NCBI GenBank assembly: GCA_008933735.1
Contig: WBUL01000015.1
Span: 1 to 64,000 of the forward strand
Length of the DNA: 64,000 bases
Reading direction: 5' to 3'
Source: Anaerolineae bacterium
GTDB taxonomy: Bacteria; Chloroflexota; Anaerolineae; Aggregatilineales; J027
In this document: piece by piece, positions 42,001 through 48,555 of the stretch
Layout of the letters: every line of letters begins with the position of its first letter
Numbering within the stretch: position 1 is the first letter of the stretch
Program-made: the position numbers and the translations under genes
The notes under the pieces: model-generated
What the model saw: only the letters and a program-made list of their open reading frames with translations
The model's database searches: none
Told to the model about the DNA's origin: nothing

Positions 42001-42273
42001 GACGAACTGGTTCAGGAAGGACTGGCGCGGGAGGTCGTGCGCCGCATCCAGAATTTGCGCCGGGATGCCGACCTGAACATCAGTGACCACATTGCGGTAC
42101 ACTATCAGGCCAGCGAAAAACTGGCGGTGGCGATTCAGAATTTTGCGGATTACATCAGCCGCGAAACGCTGGCGGATGAACTTAAGGCGGAAGCGCCCAA
42201 CAGCACCCCGCATCAACTGAAGGATGAGTTTGATAATGAAAAACTTGTCCTCGGTATTGTAAAGCAAAGTTAA
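39073..42273 (+). CDS. ileS: Isoleucyl-tRNA synthetase
   Basis: 1066 residues from ATG 39073, with gaggaag upstream. It charges tRNA-Ile. The class I signatures are present: the HIGH-type motif as GPPTANGRPGSHHV and KMSKS in NGQKMSKSRPETF. The editing domain lies between these, with WTTTPWTLPGN and FVSTEDGTGIVHIAPAFG. VKDWALGRERYWGTPLPVW follows, and a zinc-type Cys pair PYCPRCGTPLSSHE occurs early. Overall it is the eukaryal/archaeal-like IleRS type, which in bacteria is often resistant to mupirocin; this is family knowledge, not something visible here. The gene is co-oriented with the TPR cluster, and lspA follows a terminator. Confidence 0.96.
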   Translation: MFKAVTPKINIQDNELSVLQYWREKNIFERSMKEREGGPVYVFYEGPPTANGRPGSHHVISRAFKDMFPRYQTMRGRYVLRKGGWDTHGLPVEIAVEQELGIKSKAEIEAYGIAAFNEKCKESVFRYIQEWEDLTERIAFWVSLEDAYVTYHNEYIQTVWWILKQLWDKGLIYQGYKVVPYCPRCGTPLSSHEVAQGYDEVDDPSVYVRFKVQGEDHTYFLVWTTTPWTLPGNVALAVGEKVDYVLIEGKVSADMPTERLYLAKDLLEEVVLKRVKDGGGYTIAAEMKGRELLGKHYEPLYSDLPVEQDYCYVVGGDFVSTEDGTGIVHIAPAFGADDLEVGKKFNLPILVTVDATGHFIEQVKLVAGEYFKQADKAISRDLRDRGLMFFSGTYRHTYPFCWRDKGPLMYYARSTWYIRTTAYRDKLVELNNTINWIPEHAGEGRFGNWLAEVKDWALGRERYWGTPLPVWVCDNPDINYSVCVGSIKELEEHVGRSLPDLELHRPYVDDITWEVEIDGKKGTMRRVPEVIDVWFDSGAMPFAQWGYPFKNQEKFEEQYPADYICEAVDQTRGWFYSLHAISTLLNEHVSFKNVICLGHILDVNGQKMSKSRPETFVEPWSVLEKYGADAFRWYMYTAAPPGESRRFSVELVGDVVRGFYLTLWNVFSFFTTYANLDEFDPREKPVPFDERDPLDRWILSELNLLVEQVAQALESYDAPGATRPIEEFVDLLSNWYLRRSRRRFWRSGNDSDKKAAYQTLYECLVGVAKLIAPSMPFLADKLYINLVAELDPDAPDSVHLALWPEVNHAQVDMTLVDEMRLIKRLVSLGHSARHSENIRVRQPLSEAAFGVPSDRDAAVVLRLKDIIADELNVKQVRVLEAGTSGMVNYKLKPVDTLGRELRQDFQAVRNAIVNGDGQQVASWGQQLLRGEKIHVQANGKTFELGSDQVIVQQTGAAGYAVAETAGYLAALRTELTDELVQEGLAREVVRRIQNLRRDADLNISDHIAVHYQASEKLAVAIQNFADYISRETLADELKAEAPNSTPHQLKDEFDNEKLVLGIVKQS

Positions 42274-42279
42274 CCTGGG

Positions 42280-42309
42280 GCGGGTGAGATTTCGCTCACC
42301 CGCTCTTTT
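42280..42309 (+). terminator. Rho-independent terminator after ileS
   Basis: Perfect arms gcgggtgag (42280-42288) and ctcacccgc (42295-42303) with loop atttcg, followed by tctttt. It sits seven bases after the ileS stop and nine before lspA. Confidence 0.9.
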
Positions 42310-42317
42310 GATGGACT

Positions 42318-42848
42318 ATGAAATCTTCTACACAAAACATGATCCGCTGGAGTCTGTTGTTTGGGATTGCTTTTGGTGTGGTTCTTCTTGACCAGGTGAC
42401 CAAAGCTCTGGTCATTGCCAATTTATCTCTGTACGAGCGCTGGATGCCAATCGATGCCCTTAGCCGGGTCTTCAGCATCACCTATACACGGAATACGGGT
42501 GCCGCGTTTGGAATTTTTCAATCGGGAAGTTTATTTTTCCTGACCCTGGCGGTGATTGCCAGTTTCGCAATCATCTACTACTACCGCCAGATATCAACTT
42601 CGGCATGGCTGGTGCGGATTGCGCTGGGGTTGCAGCTAGGCGGGGCACTTGGCAACGCAATTGATCGCATCCTGCGCGGCTACGTGGTGGATTTTATTCA
42701 TCTGTATTATGAGCCGCACTTCGACTGGCCCATCTTTAACTTTGCCGACAGTTCAATTGTGATCGGTGTGTTCCTACTGGTCGTGATTTTGTGGAATGCG
42801 GATAAAAAAGAGAGCCAGCCGCAGGAAGATTATTCTTCCTCCCAGTAA
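42318..42848 (+). CDS. lspA: Lipoprotein signal peptidase (signal peptidase II)
   Basis: 176 residues with four membrane helices. The catalytic aspartates sit in GALGNAIDRILRG (first) and FNFADSSIVIGV (second), and the family motif TRNTGAAFGIF is present. It cleaves the signal of prolipoproteins after lipid attachment; the cytochrome lipoprotein at 23554 is one likely substrate. A polar C-terminal tail (KKESQPQEDYSSSQ) overlaps the end of the convergent gene by 19 bases. It lies behind the ileS terminator, so it probably needs partial read-through. Confidence 0.94.
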   Translation: MKSSTQNMIRWSLLFGIAFGVVLLDQVTKALVIANLSLYERWMPIDALSRVFSITYTRNTGAAFGIFQSGSLFFLTLAVIASFAIIYYYRQISTSAWLVRIALGLQLGGALGNAIDRILRGYVVDFIHLYYEPHFDWPIFNFADSSIVIGVFLLVVILWNADKKESQPQEDYSSSQ

Positions 42849-44515
42849 AATACAACGGCATTGGCAATTGGGCGTTCGCCCTCATAACCAAAATCATTGA
42901 CCGGGCCATTTGGACGCATCCACAGCGTGGCCGACCCTCCGCCGTCATATTCCATGGCCTGATATGCACCAAACGCGATCATCATGTCAGCGAGTTCGCG
43001 CTGGGTCGCGCCGCCGCTGTCATCAACTTCATATCCTTCAACGACCACCGCATATAAAACTGTGCCGTCCTGGTTATACCCAATCGCGGAACGGGGAATA
43101 TGATTGTCATAGTAATGACGGTTTCGGTGGCGCTCGTCAAATTCTTCGCAGTCTGGCTGCGCTTCAGTCGGGTCGCAGTCCTGCCAGAATTCGCCGTTGA
43201 GAATAATGCGCGGCCCGCCGCCAATGGCGGTTTCAAAATTGCGCCAATCAGGTTCCGTGACGAGATTGACCTGAAGTTGATCGCCCACCTCAACATTATC
43301 CAGCAGCCATTTGCCAGTTTCATCGCCGCCGCGCAGCACATAGTGCCCGTCAGGGATGTCTACTGGCACATTATCGAAGATGTCCACCACCCTGAAATCA
43401 TGATCCAGCAGCACACGAATCCCATCATAGGCGTTGGGTTTGACGGGGAGCCGGTTGTTCAGATGCCAGGAATACAGACACAGCCAGACCGGGTTGCAGG
43501 GCAGGTTCATCAACTGTAAGGGGATCGACTGTTGATTTTTTGCAACCACATACGAAGGCCATGTCCAGCCCAGGGTGAAGTAGCTGATGAGGGGTTTGCC
43601 ATCCTTGGTAACGGCGAAAGTGGCACGGTGTTTCGGCGCGGAGATGATTTCTCCGTTAATGATGGTCAGATTTTGTGGCATATAATTGCCGCCGTAGTAA
43701 TCACCGTTCAACGCGGCAAAGGCATTTGTTCCCTGTACCATCTCAGAGACCGTAACCGCCTTTACGTCTGGAACGGCTCCTAACACACCGCCGATTCGCA
43801 TTTGCGGCGCCGTCAAATCCATGACCAGTACATGTGCTTGTAACGGGTCACCCCCGGTAATGTCTCGCCGGATGTATAGAATCCCCGGCTTGACCAGAAA
43901 AGCGCGGTCATATTCGGAGAGACTTATGTTGCTGGCAAACGGGGGCAGCGGTACTTTTTCGGGTATAGGGGGTACGTCCTCGAAGGTGATTTCAGGGTTT
44001 TCCTCAGTCACAGGCAGGTCGTCGCACACCCCAAAAACATTCAGGGTTTCGTAATAGGCCCATCCGACCTCATTCTGATAGGGTTCGGGGAGTACAACAT
44101 GATACCATCGATTGTCGCTAGTACGCCCGAAAACCCTCATTTCCTGGGTCTTTGTATTATGAACAAGCTGGCGTGTAATACCCCAGTTTGGCCCTGGCCC
44201 GCGTCTTACATTGACCAGAAAACTCCATTTGGGTTCAGCATGGCAGGTGAGCAGCACAACATTACCTTTTGTCCCCTCGGTGACACCAGCGGTCGCGGTA
44301 CGGGCAGGACTGGTATTCGTTGGAATGAATGTTGGCACATCGAGCGGTGTCGCGGTCGGAAAGGCGGGCAGGGAGGTAGCCGTTGGGAAGGGAGGCAGAT
44401 CGGTCTGTGCAGCAGTGTGCAACTGCTCTGAGTTGGAAAAAAGCGCGACGTATCCCAATATACCGATAATCAGCGCAAAAATTGCCAGCATATTTTTAGT
44501 CGTCAAATAACTCAC
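42830..44515 (-). CDS. Phosphodiester glycosidase (NAGPA) family exported protein
   Basis: 561 residues. One N-terminal helix (NMLAIFALIIGILGYVALF), a Pro/Thr-rich linker, an SH3-like region (about 85-180, RRGPGPNWGITRQLV..GRTSDNRWYHVV), then a NAGPA/DUF2233 domain (about 230-560): FAALNGDYYGG, GEIISAPKHRATFAVTKDGK, ETAIGGGPRIILNG, RSAIGYNQDGT and EYDGGGSATLWM. In the family the GDYY, GGG-R and DGGGS residues build the site that removes GlcNAc from phosphodiesters. It probably works on cell-surface polymers. Confidence 0.87.
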   Translation of the reverse strand: MSYLTTKNMLAIFALIIGILGYVALFSNSEQLHTAAQTDLPPFPTATSLPAFPTATPLDVPTFIPTNTSPARTATAGVTEGTKGNVVLLTCHAEPKWSFLVNVRRGPGPNWGITRQLVHNTKTQEMRVFGRTSDNRWYHVVLPEPYQNEVGWAYYETLNVFGVCDDLPVTEENPEITFEDVPPIPEKVPLPPFASNISLSEYDRAFLVKPGILYIRRDITGGDPLQAHVLVMDLTAPQMRIGGVLGAVPDVKAVTVSEMVQGTNAFAALNGDYYGGNYMPQNLTIINGEIISAPKHRATFAVTKDGKPLISYFTLGWTWPSYVVAKNQQSIPLQLMNLPCNPVWLCLYSWHLNNRLPVKPNAYDGIRVLLDHDFRVVDIFDNVPVDIPDGHYVLRGGDETGKWLLDNVEVGDQLQVNLVTEPDWRNFETAIGGGPRIILNGEFWQDCDPTEAQPDCEEFDERHRNRHYYDNHIPRSAIGYNQDGTVLYAVVVEGYEVDDSGGATQRELADMMIAFGAYQAMEYDGGGSATLWMRPNGPVNDFGYEGERPIANAVVFYWEEE

Positions 44516-44566
44516 TCCCTTGTACGTGGGGATTTTAGCATAAGGCCTGTAATCGTGGATACACCC

Positions 44567-44595
44567 TTGTCAAACGTAGGGGGGAATGATATAAA
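44567..44595 (+). promoter_or_regulatory. 6S RNA promoter
   Basis: TTGTCA (44567-44572), 17 bases, TATAAA (44590-44595). The predicted start, about 44602, coincides with the first base of the closing stem of the RNA below. Confidence 0.75.
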
Positions 44596-44601
44596 AGCGC
44601 T

Positions 44602-44777
44602 ACCTACTATGTACGTGTTTGTCGCATCACTCGTTTGAGCCAACACCTAATTATCCGGGTATCTCATTCACCGGGTGGACGCGGTAGGCACTGCGGGTGC
44701 TAAGGCGGAGACCTGGGGTTGATACCCACCCTGCAAAAGCAGGTTCTCAAAATGGGGCGTCACACGGCATGGTGGGT
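44602..44777 (+). ncRNA. ssrS: 6S RNA
   Basis: The stretch has no reading frame and is closed by a terminal stem: acctactatg (44602-44611) with catggtgggt (44768-44777), all ten positions pairable with two G-U. Inside, TTTGAGCCAACACC, GGGTGGACGCGGTAGGCA and GGTGCTAAGGCGGAGACC line up with the E. coli 6S order (TGAGCCGATA, GTGGCGCTCCGCGGTTGG, GTGAGCATGC). The 3' side has GGCGTCACACGGCAT, like the E. coli GCCTGCGGCGGCAT. A central bubble between paired arms imitating an open promoter is the functional hallmark; the length (about 176) fits. A T-run (ctttttatt) follows the stem and a promoter precedes it. 6S RNA binds the sigma70-RNA polymerase holoenzyme and reduces transcription in slow growth. 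Confidence 0.82.
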
Positions 44778-44781
44778 CTTT

Positions 44782-45582
44782 TTATTGTGTTGGCGCTGGA
44801 AGGGGCGCGGCCAGGCTGGGAGTCGCTGTCGGCAGGGGTTCACTGATGAAAATCGTGATTTCGCAGGCAGCCCTTACCGTATTTGAGGTATCAAAAACGA
44901 CCAGTCGAAAACGATATTCCCCAGGTAAAAAATTCTGTGGCGCGATCTGCCCCAGAGGCCCATCCACCACAGGCGCAAAATAATCCGAATCCGCGCCGCC
45001 AATCACCCGGAAGCTGTCCTCCTCCGTGCTGCGAATTTCAAAGCGGTAATAACTGAAATTCTGGATGCTCGCCGTTCCCAGTACAGCCTCGACTTGATAG
45101 ATAACCTGTCCGTTATCGGGAATGTTGATATTGGCTTGATCTGCGATGCAACCGACACGATCTTCCGCCGGACGAACGGTTCCAGCCGGAGTGGGGGAAG
45201 GTGGCTGTGTTTTTGGGATTGCTATTCCTCCCGCGCTGGAAGTGGGAACTTGCAGGGCGCTGTCGCCGGCAAGGGGAACTGTTGTTGCGAAACGCTCTGC
45301 GGAATCCGGGGTGGACGCACTCGCATTAGTGAATTCTTCCCACGCCTCATAAGTCACATTGGAAACGAGCCAGATAAGGAGTATAGCTTCCACTAAGACG
45401 ATGACCAGGGTAATCGCCCTCCCACCCTGCTCCTGGGCTGCTTCGCGCTCCAGGCGAAACTGGGCAATAGCAAGCTCGCTGCGTGCGCTGAACAACGACC
45501 ACATGCCCCACAAAATACCCAACCCGGCCAAAAAGTAAAGCCCGAGCGAGATATTCTGGATAAACAGAAGCAGACTGCTCAT
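44782..45582 (-). CDS. Membrane protein with an extracytoplasmic Ig-like domain
   Basis: 266 residues. Helix 1 (LLFIQNISLGLYFLAGLGILWG), a cytoplasmic piece (SARSELAIAQFRLEREAAQEQGG), helix 2 (TLVIVLVEAILLIWLVSNV), then a Ser/Thr/Pro linker and an all-beta domain (NIPDNGQVIYQVEAVLGTASI, YYRFEIRSTEEDSFRVI, PGEYRFRLVVFDTSN) with two cysteines, and a Pro-rich tail. It starts directly after the purine phosphorylase stop (TAAATG). No enzyme motif recognised. Confidence 0.7.
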   Translation of the reverse strand: MSSLLLFIQNISLGLYFLAGLGILWGMWSLFSARSELAIAQFRLEREAAQEQGGRAITLVIVLVEAILLIWLVSNVTYEAWEEFTNASASTPDSAERFATTVPLAGDSALQVPTSSAGGIAIPKTQPPSPTPAGTVRPAEDRVGCIADQANINIPDNGQVIYQVEAVLGTASIQNFSYYRFEIRSTEEDSFRVIGGADSDYFAPVVDGPLGQIAPQNFLPGEYRFRLVVFDTSNTVRAACEITIFISEPLPTATPSLAAPLPAPTQ

Positions 45583-46455
45583 TTACCGGTCTGGCAATTC
45601 TTTGAGTACACCTTGCAGCAGGGCGGTCAGCCGAGGAACCACGCTTTTACCCATCATGAGCACCTCTTCGTGGGTGGTATCGAATGCCGTGTCCAGCGAA
45701 TCAATCGCAACATTCGTAATCGTCGAAATGCCCAGAACACGCATTCCACCGTGCAGTGCAACAATGACCTCAGGTACCGTTGACATGCCAACTGCATCTA
45801 TGCCGAGGGTACGCAGCATTCGCACTTCCGCAGGGCTTTCAAAAGAGGGTCCCGCGACACAGGCATAAACTCCCTGCTGCACTTTCTCGCCCCCCTCCGA
45901 CGCTATCTTAAGGGCAAGCTCGCGCAGCGTGCGATCATAAGCTCTGGTCATCGATGGAAACCGAACGCCCAGACGTTCATCATTAACGCCAATGAGCGGG
46001 TTGTGCCCTGCCATTCCCAGGAAGTTAACATGATCGTTAATGACCATCAGCTCCCCGGCCTTGAAACTGGGGTTAATGCCTCCTGCCGCGTTGGTAACGA
46101 TCAGTGTATGGATTCCGAGCATTTGCATGACCCGGATGGGGAAGGCAACGGCCTGGATAGCGTGGCCCTCATAAAAATGAACCCGTCCCTGCAAGACCAG
46201 CACGGGCTTTTTTTCCAGATGACCAATGACCAGACGCCCTACATGACCCTCAACGGTTGGCTGAGGCCATTTGGGAATGTCGTGAACCTGGATGATAGTG
46301 GCATCTTCAACACGGTCGGCCAGCGGCCCCAGGCCTGACCCTAAAATTAATCCTATCCGGGGTGCGACATCCACCTGCACACGAACGATCTCAGCGGCGG
46401 TCTCATAATCAGCACGGGTATACAAAAACGACTCTCCAGACATGACAATAGGCAT
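45583..46455 (-). CDS. punA: Purine nucleoside phosphorylase
   Basis: 290 residues (ATG 46455; ATG 46443 gives a version four residues shorter, and neither has a clear ribosome-binding site). Trimeric PNP signatures: LILGSGLGPLADRV (phosphate Ser), GHVGRLVIG, GRVHFYEG, VTNAAGGINPSFKAGELMVINDHVN, GPSFESPAEVRML and GMSTVPEVIVA with the Glu and Asn-type purine contacts (STITNVA). It splits purine nucleosides with phosphate in the salvage route. A strong 14-base-arm hairpin overlaps its start. Confidence 0.92.
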   Translation of the reverse strand: MPIVMSGESFLYTRADYETAAEIVRVQVDVAPRIGLILGSGLGPLADRVEDATIIQVHDIPKWPQPTVEGHVGRLVIGHLEKKPVLVLQGRVHFYEGHAIQAVAFPIRVMQMLGIHTLIVTNAAGGINPSFKAGELMVINDHVNFLGMAGHNPLIGVNDERLGVRFPSMTRAYDRTLRELALKIASEGGEKVQQGVYACVAGPSFESPAEVRMLRTLGIDAVGMSTVPEVIVALHGGMRVLGISTITNVAIDSLDTAFDTTHEEVLMMGKSVVPRLTALLQGVLKELPDR

Positions 46456-46481
46456 ATTATGCTGTCTAGCATAACATGCCT
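46450..46481 (-). promoter_or_regulatory. 14-base-arm hairpin at the purine phosphorylase start
   Basis: Arms aggcatattatgct (46450-46463) and agcataacatgcct (46468-46481) pair at 13 of 14 positions with loop gtct. It covers the ATG at 46455. If translation starts at 46443 it is a 5' UTR hairpin or operator. There is no run of T after it in either direction, so it is not an evident terminator. Confidence 0.65.
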
Positions 46482-46494
46482 ATTTAGCGACGCC

Positions 46495-46518
46495 AAAAAA
46501 CCAGCGCCCAGGCGCCAG
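46495..46518 (-). terminator. Terminator after the Xer-like gene
   Basis: On the - strand CTGGCGC and GCGCTGG-type arms (46501-46518, seven pairs including two G-U) enclose a four-base loop and are followed by TTTTTT (46500-46495). It follows the Xer-like stop by about 24 bases. Confidence 0.75.
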
Positions 46519-46541
46519 TCAGAATTTAACGGTGTTGATAC

Positions 46542-47291
46542 TTAGACGTGCGCGTCCGACGAGCGGCGGAGAATGTGAGGGGTAACCGCCGTTGAAAGTC
46601 CGGCACGCTGAGCACACTCTTTGATAATCAGCCACAATCCCTGCCGCGAGAGCGCACTGCCACGATGATTCAGGAATAAGGCATCCGAACCCAGGTTTTT
46701 GTCCAGGGACGGGCGGCCATCTTTGAGATAGCGTTCCAAATGCCGTCGGGTTGCGTCATTCAGTTCAAATTCGCGGGTTACACCGTTATCATTGGTAAAT
46801 TTGATCCGCTTACCGTCGTAATCCTTCAACTTGAGTTCGACAAGCTCTGTGATTCTCAGGTCTGTCGAATAAAGCAGATTCAGCAAAACACGGTTGCGAA
46901 GATTTTTAGGACTGTCTGACTGCTCAGGAATGGCGAGCAGATTGGTCACTTCTTCTTCAGAAAGGAGGGTCTGCGCCTGCCGCCGGACTTTAGGGGTCAC
47001 GATCTGCCGACTGATGTCCTCTTTGGTTTCGTTTTGCTGGTGCAAATAACCGAGGAACGTCTTGATGGCAGCGACTTTGCGGGCTACGGTTGAGGACGCA
47101 TAACCTTGTTCCTGCAATTCCGTGACGTAACTTTGAACTTTTGCAACGTCAAGGTCTTTCCAGGACTTGTAACTTGCGAGGAAGTTTACAAACTGCATTA
47201 GATCGTTGCGATAGGCAATCGTCGTATTTTCAGAATACTGACTGCTGCCTTCCAGATACTTGATGAAATTTTCTACTTGTGTGCTGAGCAT
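46542..47291 (-). CDS. Truncated XerC/D-type tyrosine recombinase
   Basis: 249 residues against the usual 295-310. The N-terminal core-binding domain is complete (FIKYLEGSSQYSENTTIAYRNDLMQFVNFL). The catalytic domain has the first Arg in YSTDLRITELVEL, a beta-hairpin Lys region (DGKRIKFTNDNG) and the HxxR box as HILRR. It stops after RSSDAHV, at the position of the usual SFATHL. The last 40-50 residues, with the second His and the Tyr nucleophile, are absent. Other frames downstream show no trace of them. It cannot cleave DNA on its own; it may be a regulatory or binding-only relative, or a degenerate gene. It is followed by its own terminator. Confidence 0.82.
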   Translation of the reverse strand: MLSTQVENFIKYLEGSSQYSENTTIAYRNDLMQFVNFLASYKSWKDLDVAKVQSYVTELQEQGYASSTVARKVAAIKTFLGYLHQQNETKEDISRQIVTPKVRRQAQTLLSEEEVTNLLAIPEQSDSPKNLRNRVLLNLLYSTDLRITELVELKLKDYDGKRIKFTNDNGVTREFELNDATRRHLERYLKDGRPSLDKNLGSDALFLNHRGSALSRQGLWLIIKECAQRAGLSTAVTPHILRRSSDAHV

Positions 47292-47768
47292 AGGTCTTCT
47301 CTCTTTAGATTTGACTTATAGCTTATCAGTATAAAGCCGCTTTGTCAATTATGAATTGTGATTTCTAACCAAAAATCTCTCCTTACACAAACCTAACACT
47401 ATCTTTTATAAGGGCTAAGTTAACTAAGTATGTTTACCTCTGTTAGTTAACTTATTTTTTTATCCGCGAATATGCTAACATAATGGCAGCGACAAGCCTG
47501 GAAACAGCTAATCGATTGCCAAAAAAACGCTAAGTATACACACTGAGACCCACCATGTGACACGGTGACAGGTACAAGCTCCGCGTTATTGTGCCATAGA
47601 AAACCGTGCACAGGCAGCAAATAATTTGCGTGGTTCTGAAAAAGTGCTAATAGAACATTATAAAATACCTAATTGGGGATAGTTTACACTTATGTGCATC
47701 AAAATGCAAGCAAATGCGTATATAGTAATGTATGGAAGTTGAAAGTCCATTTTAAGGAGTAATTCCAA
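47292..47768. other. Long intergenic region with an AGTTAACT palindrome pair
   Basis: No gene in 477 bases. Arms aagttaacta (47417-47426) and tagttaactt (47444-47453) are perfect inverted repeats with a 17-base spacer and are followed by a seven-T run. Each arm is itself nearly palindromic. It could be a terminator or a double repressor site between the divergent Xer-like and ABC genes. Further right, tgcat/atgca (about 47696-47709) is a minor repeat. The ribosome-binding site aaggag of the ABC gene closes the region. Confidence 0.5.
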
Positions 47769-48551
47769 ATGCCAGGTGATAATCACAAACCCCGGTCAGT
47801 CGTGCAAACCATTGACCTGAAGAAAGAGCTAAGTCTGGGTACCGTGACCGTACACGCGCTGAGGGGGGTGAGCATGAATGTACTTTCCGGTGAATTCTTG
47901 GGCATCATAGGGCCAAGCGGATCCGGCAAGAGTACACTCCTGGGCTTGATTGGTGGCTTGGATACACCAACGTCTGGAAAAGTTTATATTGATGGTCTGG
48001 ATATAACTGAACTTGACGAACGAAGCCTGACCAAGATCAGAAATGAGAAGATAGGTTTTATCTTCCAGTTCTTTAATCTTATCCCCACCCTAACCGCGCT
48101 CGAAAATGTGGCTCTGCCAATACAATTCGCACGGAAGCGTAAATTCAACCCGAACAGAAGAGCAGCAGAACTGTTGGAACTGCTTGGCCTGGGGGACAGA
48201 ATGCATCACCGTCCCAATCAACTCTCAGGTGGACAGCAGCAGCGTGTGGCGATTGCACGAGCGTTGGCGAATGAGCCTCCCCTGCTCCTCTGCGACGAGC
48301 CAACGGGCAACCTGGATACTAAAAGCGGTGAAGTGGTGCTGCAAGCACTGCGTGGGGTTCAGAAGCAGACCAATACGACCATTATTGTGGTCACACATGA
48401 CATGGAAGTTGCCACCCGTGCCGACAGGATCATCTCTCTCGTGGATGGTCAGATCGCCCAGGATGTTCCATCGGTCAAGGAGGAAAGCTTTGCCAAGTTG
48501 AAGAATAAGCTCTCCACAGGAGAACTCGCGCCGATTGTAACAAAGGAGTAG
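47769..48551 (+). CDS. ABC transporter ATPase, LolD/MacB type
   Basis: 260 residues from ATG 47769 (taaggag upstream). Walker [12 protein letters not shown]-loop [17 protein letters not shown], signature [15 protein letters not shown], Walker [13 protein letters not shown] and switch His VTHDMEVA. The GNLD box and a small ATPase next to a large FtsX-like permease are typical for exporters that move lipoproteins, peptides or drugs, or that act as mechanotransmitters, rather than solute importers. The next gene begins four bases later. Confidence 0.94.
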   Translation: MPGDNHKPRSVVQTIDLKKELSLGTVTVHALRGVSMNVLSGEFLGIIGPSGSGKSTLLGLIGGLDTPTSGKVYIDGLDITELDERSLTKIRNEKIGFIFQFFNLIPTLTALENVALPIQFARKRKFNPNRRAAELLELLGLGDRMHHRPNQLSGGQQQRVAIARALANEPPLLLCDEPTGNLDTKSGEVVLQALRGVQKQTNTTIIVVTHDMEVATRADRIISLVDGQIAQDVPSVKEESFAKLKNKLSTGELAPIVTKE

Positions 48552-48555
48552 GCCA

